A stretch of DNA of 64,000 bases from Gonatopus flavifemur. Its lineage: Eukaryota > Arthropoda > Insecta > Hymenoptera > Dryinidae. The position numbers and the translations under genes were made by a program. Location of the stretch: contig JAFFJZ010000001.1 of the NCBI GenBank assembly GCA_018340375.1, forward strand, positions 32,108,001 to 32,172,000. The letters run 5' to 3'. Below the pieces are notes generated by a model. That model saw only the letters and a list, made by a program, of their open reading frames with translations, was not told the DNA's origin and ran no database searches. This document shows positions 62,234 through 64,000 of the stretch, piece after piece; within the stretch, counting starts at the first letter, position 1; the number at the start of each line of letters is the position of its first letter.

Positions 62234-63196
62234 GAAATGATCAGCAATCAACAACTCAATGTTTTTGTGATCTTTTGTATCTTGAAACATGTGATGGAAT
62301 AAGGTGCTAGTCTACCCTAGTAACACAAGAATATTTAAAGCTCATAGATAAAACTTAGAAGTTGAATTCTTTTCTTTGAATCATGCAGATTTATAGCATA
62401 TAATGAAATGTTCCAATGTTATTTGGGTAAATTATCGTATTGAATATCTCTAAAGCGAGTTCTTTTTGTTTTTTGGTCGGTTTCTAATGGAAATTCCAGT
62501 ACCAAACGACCAAGAAAAATATACAAAAATGCTTTGAATCCAATAAATTTCTGTATGGTGCTATTGTATTCCAAGTTCCTATAGTCCCGACAAGAATTGA
62601 ATTGGGTGAATTGAGAACCGTTTCTTGATATATTCAATCGAACGTGGTTGGATTATCCATGAAAAGCGTGTACATATTGAATGAATTTTCAATTTTATCT
62701 CTAATGGAATGAATTGACAAACTAAGATACAAATGTAAATAATTATTGTTGTAATTATTATTATTATTGTTATTATTATATTAATATTACTATTATTACG
62801 ATTAATCTTATTGAAAAGAGAGGTTACCAATTTATTTTGTTACTGAACCTATCGGTTTCTCGATCGATGGTTGGAGATCACATGTAAATCAAGGTTCAAA
62901 AAAAAAAAGAATACAAAGAACAGTGTTTTAAATTAAGTCCGCGTGGAATTGAGTTTTGAATCATAGTTGAACAAACAGAATATACGGACAATAATATTGA
63001 GTTGTGCTGAGGATACAATGTGTTGATATTTAACCTATTTTTTGCTCGCTCGGATCAAATTTGTTGCACGAATGAAACAGTTGATGGATGAAAGAAGTAG
63101 GATTAAATTAAAAAGTAAAGTCGCTTGCTTCCTCAACAGTACACGTTTCTCACGTTCATTTACGTAAAGATCAACGAATGAGGTGTATTGTCCCAA
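61943..63196. other. Downstream intergenic with simple repeats
   Basis: No gene recognised. Contains a (GA)n run at 62182-62235 and an (ATT)n-like stretch near 62750-62785. Confidence 0.45.
62182..62235. repeat. (GA)n microsatellite
   Basis: Nearly uninterrupted GA units with a few substitutions (gtgag, aggga). Confidence 0.9.
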
Positions 63197-63570
63197 CCCA
63201 GACAGCACAGAAAGTTCTTTGAACGTTTTGAAAAAGTGCTCTTGGTTTTGCGTGTTTTGGTCCCGCTGAAGCAAGTTTTACAAACGTTTAGAGTACCTTC
63301 CCATTTGATATCCTTGAATACGTTCTAAGCACGTTCCTTTGATCTACTACCAGACGTTTTCATCATGTCTTCTAAACGTACTTTCATGAAAACTAACCTT
63401 GAAAAACCACAAAGTCACACTGGAACATAGATAGAACTAACCGAGACATTTGCATGTCCCTGGGACATACATGCGACGTTTTTAGAACATCCTGAGACGT
63501 TATTTGCACGTTCTCTGTGAAATCAAGCACGTCTTCTGAACGTTCAGGAAACCTCCCGGTGCTGTATGGG
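63197..63570. mobile_element. CCCAGACAGC MITE, 374 bp, AA duplication
   Basis: CCCAGACAGCAC pairs with gtgctgtatGGG; AA at 63195-63196 and 63571-63572. The interior carries repeated acgtt and aacgt words (cttctgaacgttcagg, ctttgaacgtttt). No coding content. Confidence 0.75.
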
Positions 63571-63572
63571 AA

Positions 63573-64000
63573 AACGCGAGTAGAATGATCTACAATTCAA
63601 ATTATCAACTCATATTTTAAATTATGACTCTACTCTTCTTTTCTTCATTCTTCATCATTTGGATAATCAAATCACATTTGCCGAAAAAGAGATTTTATAA
63701 ACTGTCACAAAAATATAAAAATTTCGAATTGGAAAATAATTTTGAGAGAATTTATTTGTTTGAGAAGGCGAGGAATATCATCAGCCAGTGAACAGAAACA
63801 CAGGACGTTTCGAGCCGCCTGAATCACCCATCAATAGGCGTCTACGACAGTCAAAGTCAAATCAAAGATAGAACTTCAAAAACTTATATGGAAAGTGATG
63901 AAAAATACAAAAGAATCCACTGTGTAGTCAATAAATTAATCTCACAAGGGAATGAAAAAGATTGAACATTAAGGGGAGGTTCTCATCAAGCGAATTTCGA
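63573..64000. other. End of window, no gene recognised
   Basis: AT-rich sequence, no recognisable coding or RNA feature. Confidence 0.4.

Overview
The window looks like a piece of an insect nuclear genome, most likely a hymenopteran. Four conserved protein-coding genes have short GT-AG introns, the sequence is AT-rich throughout, and mariner, hAT-type and non-LTR element remnants lie between and inside them. The Hymenoptera placement is an inference from recalled similarity of the Sos protein to bee and wasp orthologues; insect is much safer than the order.

Layout. (1) 1-24,100 holds no gene I can support. It is packed with small inverted-repeat (MITE or foldback) elements, a 5'-truncated non-LTR retrotransposon with a 17-bp target-site duplication, two tRNA-like segments and a tandem repeat. 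(2) 24,124-29,667 is a convergent pair: Ssu72 (RNA polymerase II CTD phosphatase, + strand, 4 exons, 195 aa) and LSG1 (60S-subunit export GTPase, - strand, 4 exons, 638 aa). (3) 29,830-37,500 is a second transposon graveyard, with several elements nested concentrically. (4) 38,989-44,832 is WDR33 (CPSF subunit that recognises the poly(A) signal, - strand, 8 exons, about 1054 aa). (5) 45,750-49,500 is a third nested-element block. (6) 50,323-59,505 is Son of sevenless (Ras guanine-nucleotide exchange factor, + strand, 18 exons, about 1329 aa), with a hAT-type MITE in intron 4 and a deleted mariner in intron 17. (7) 59,506-64,000 is 3' flank with simple repeats, two copies of a dispersed repeat and one more MITE.

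The genes do not form an operon-like unit. Ssu72 and WDR33 both act in the cleavage/polyadenylation machinery, LSG1 in ribosome maturation and Sos in receptor tyrosine kinase/Ras signalling; their adjacency is probably incidental.

The most interesting signal is in the repeats. Many elements with unrelated interiors share one of two terminal rules. One set starts CCC and ends GGG, often with CCCAYACAGC, and is flanked by a perfect 2-bp duplication that can be TA, GC, CC, AT, TC or AA. The other set starts CAC(T/G)G and is flanked by TA. Several insertions can be checked inside the window because an empty copy of the target survives elsewhere. Elements repeatedly sit inside other elements, giving stacks up to 3.6 kb. 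All coordinates, exon joins and duplications were read by eye; nothing was searched against a database.
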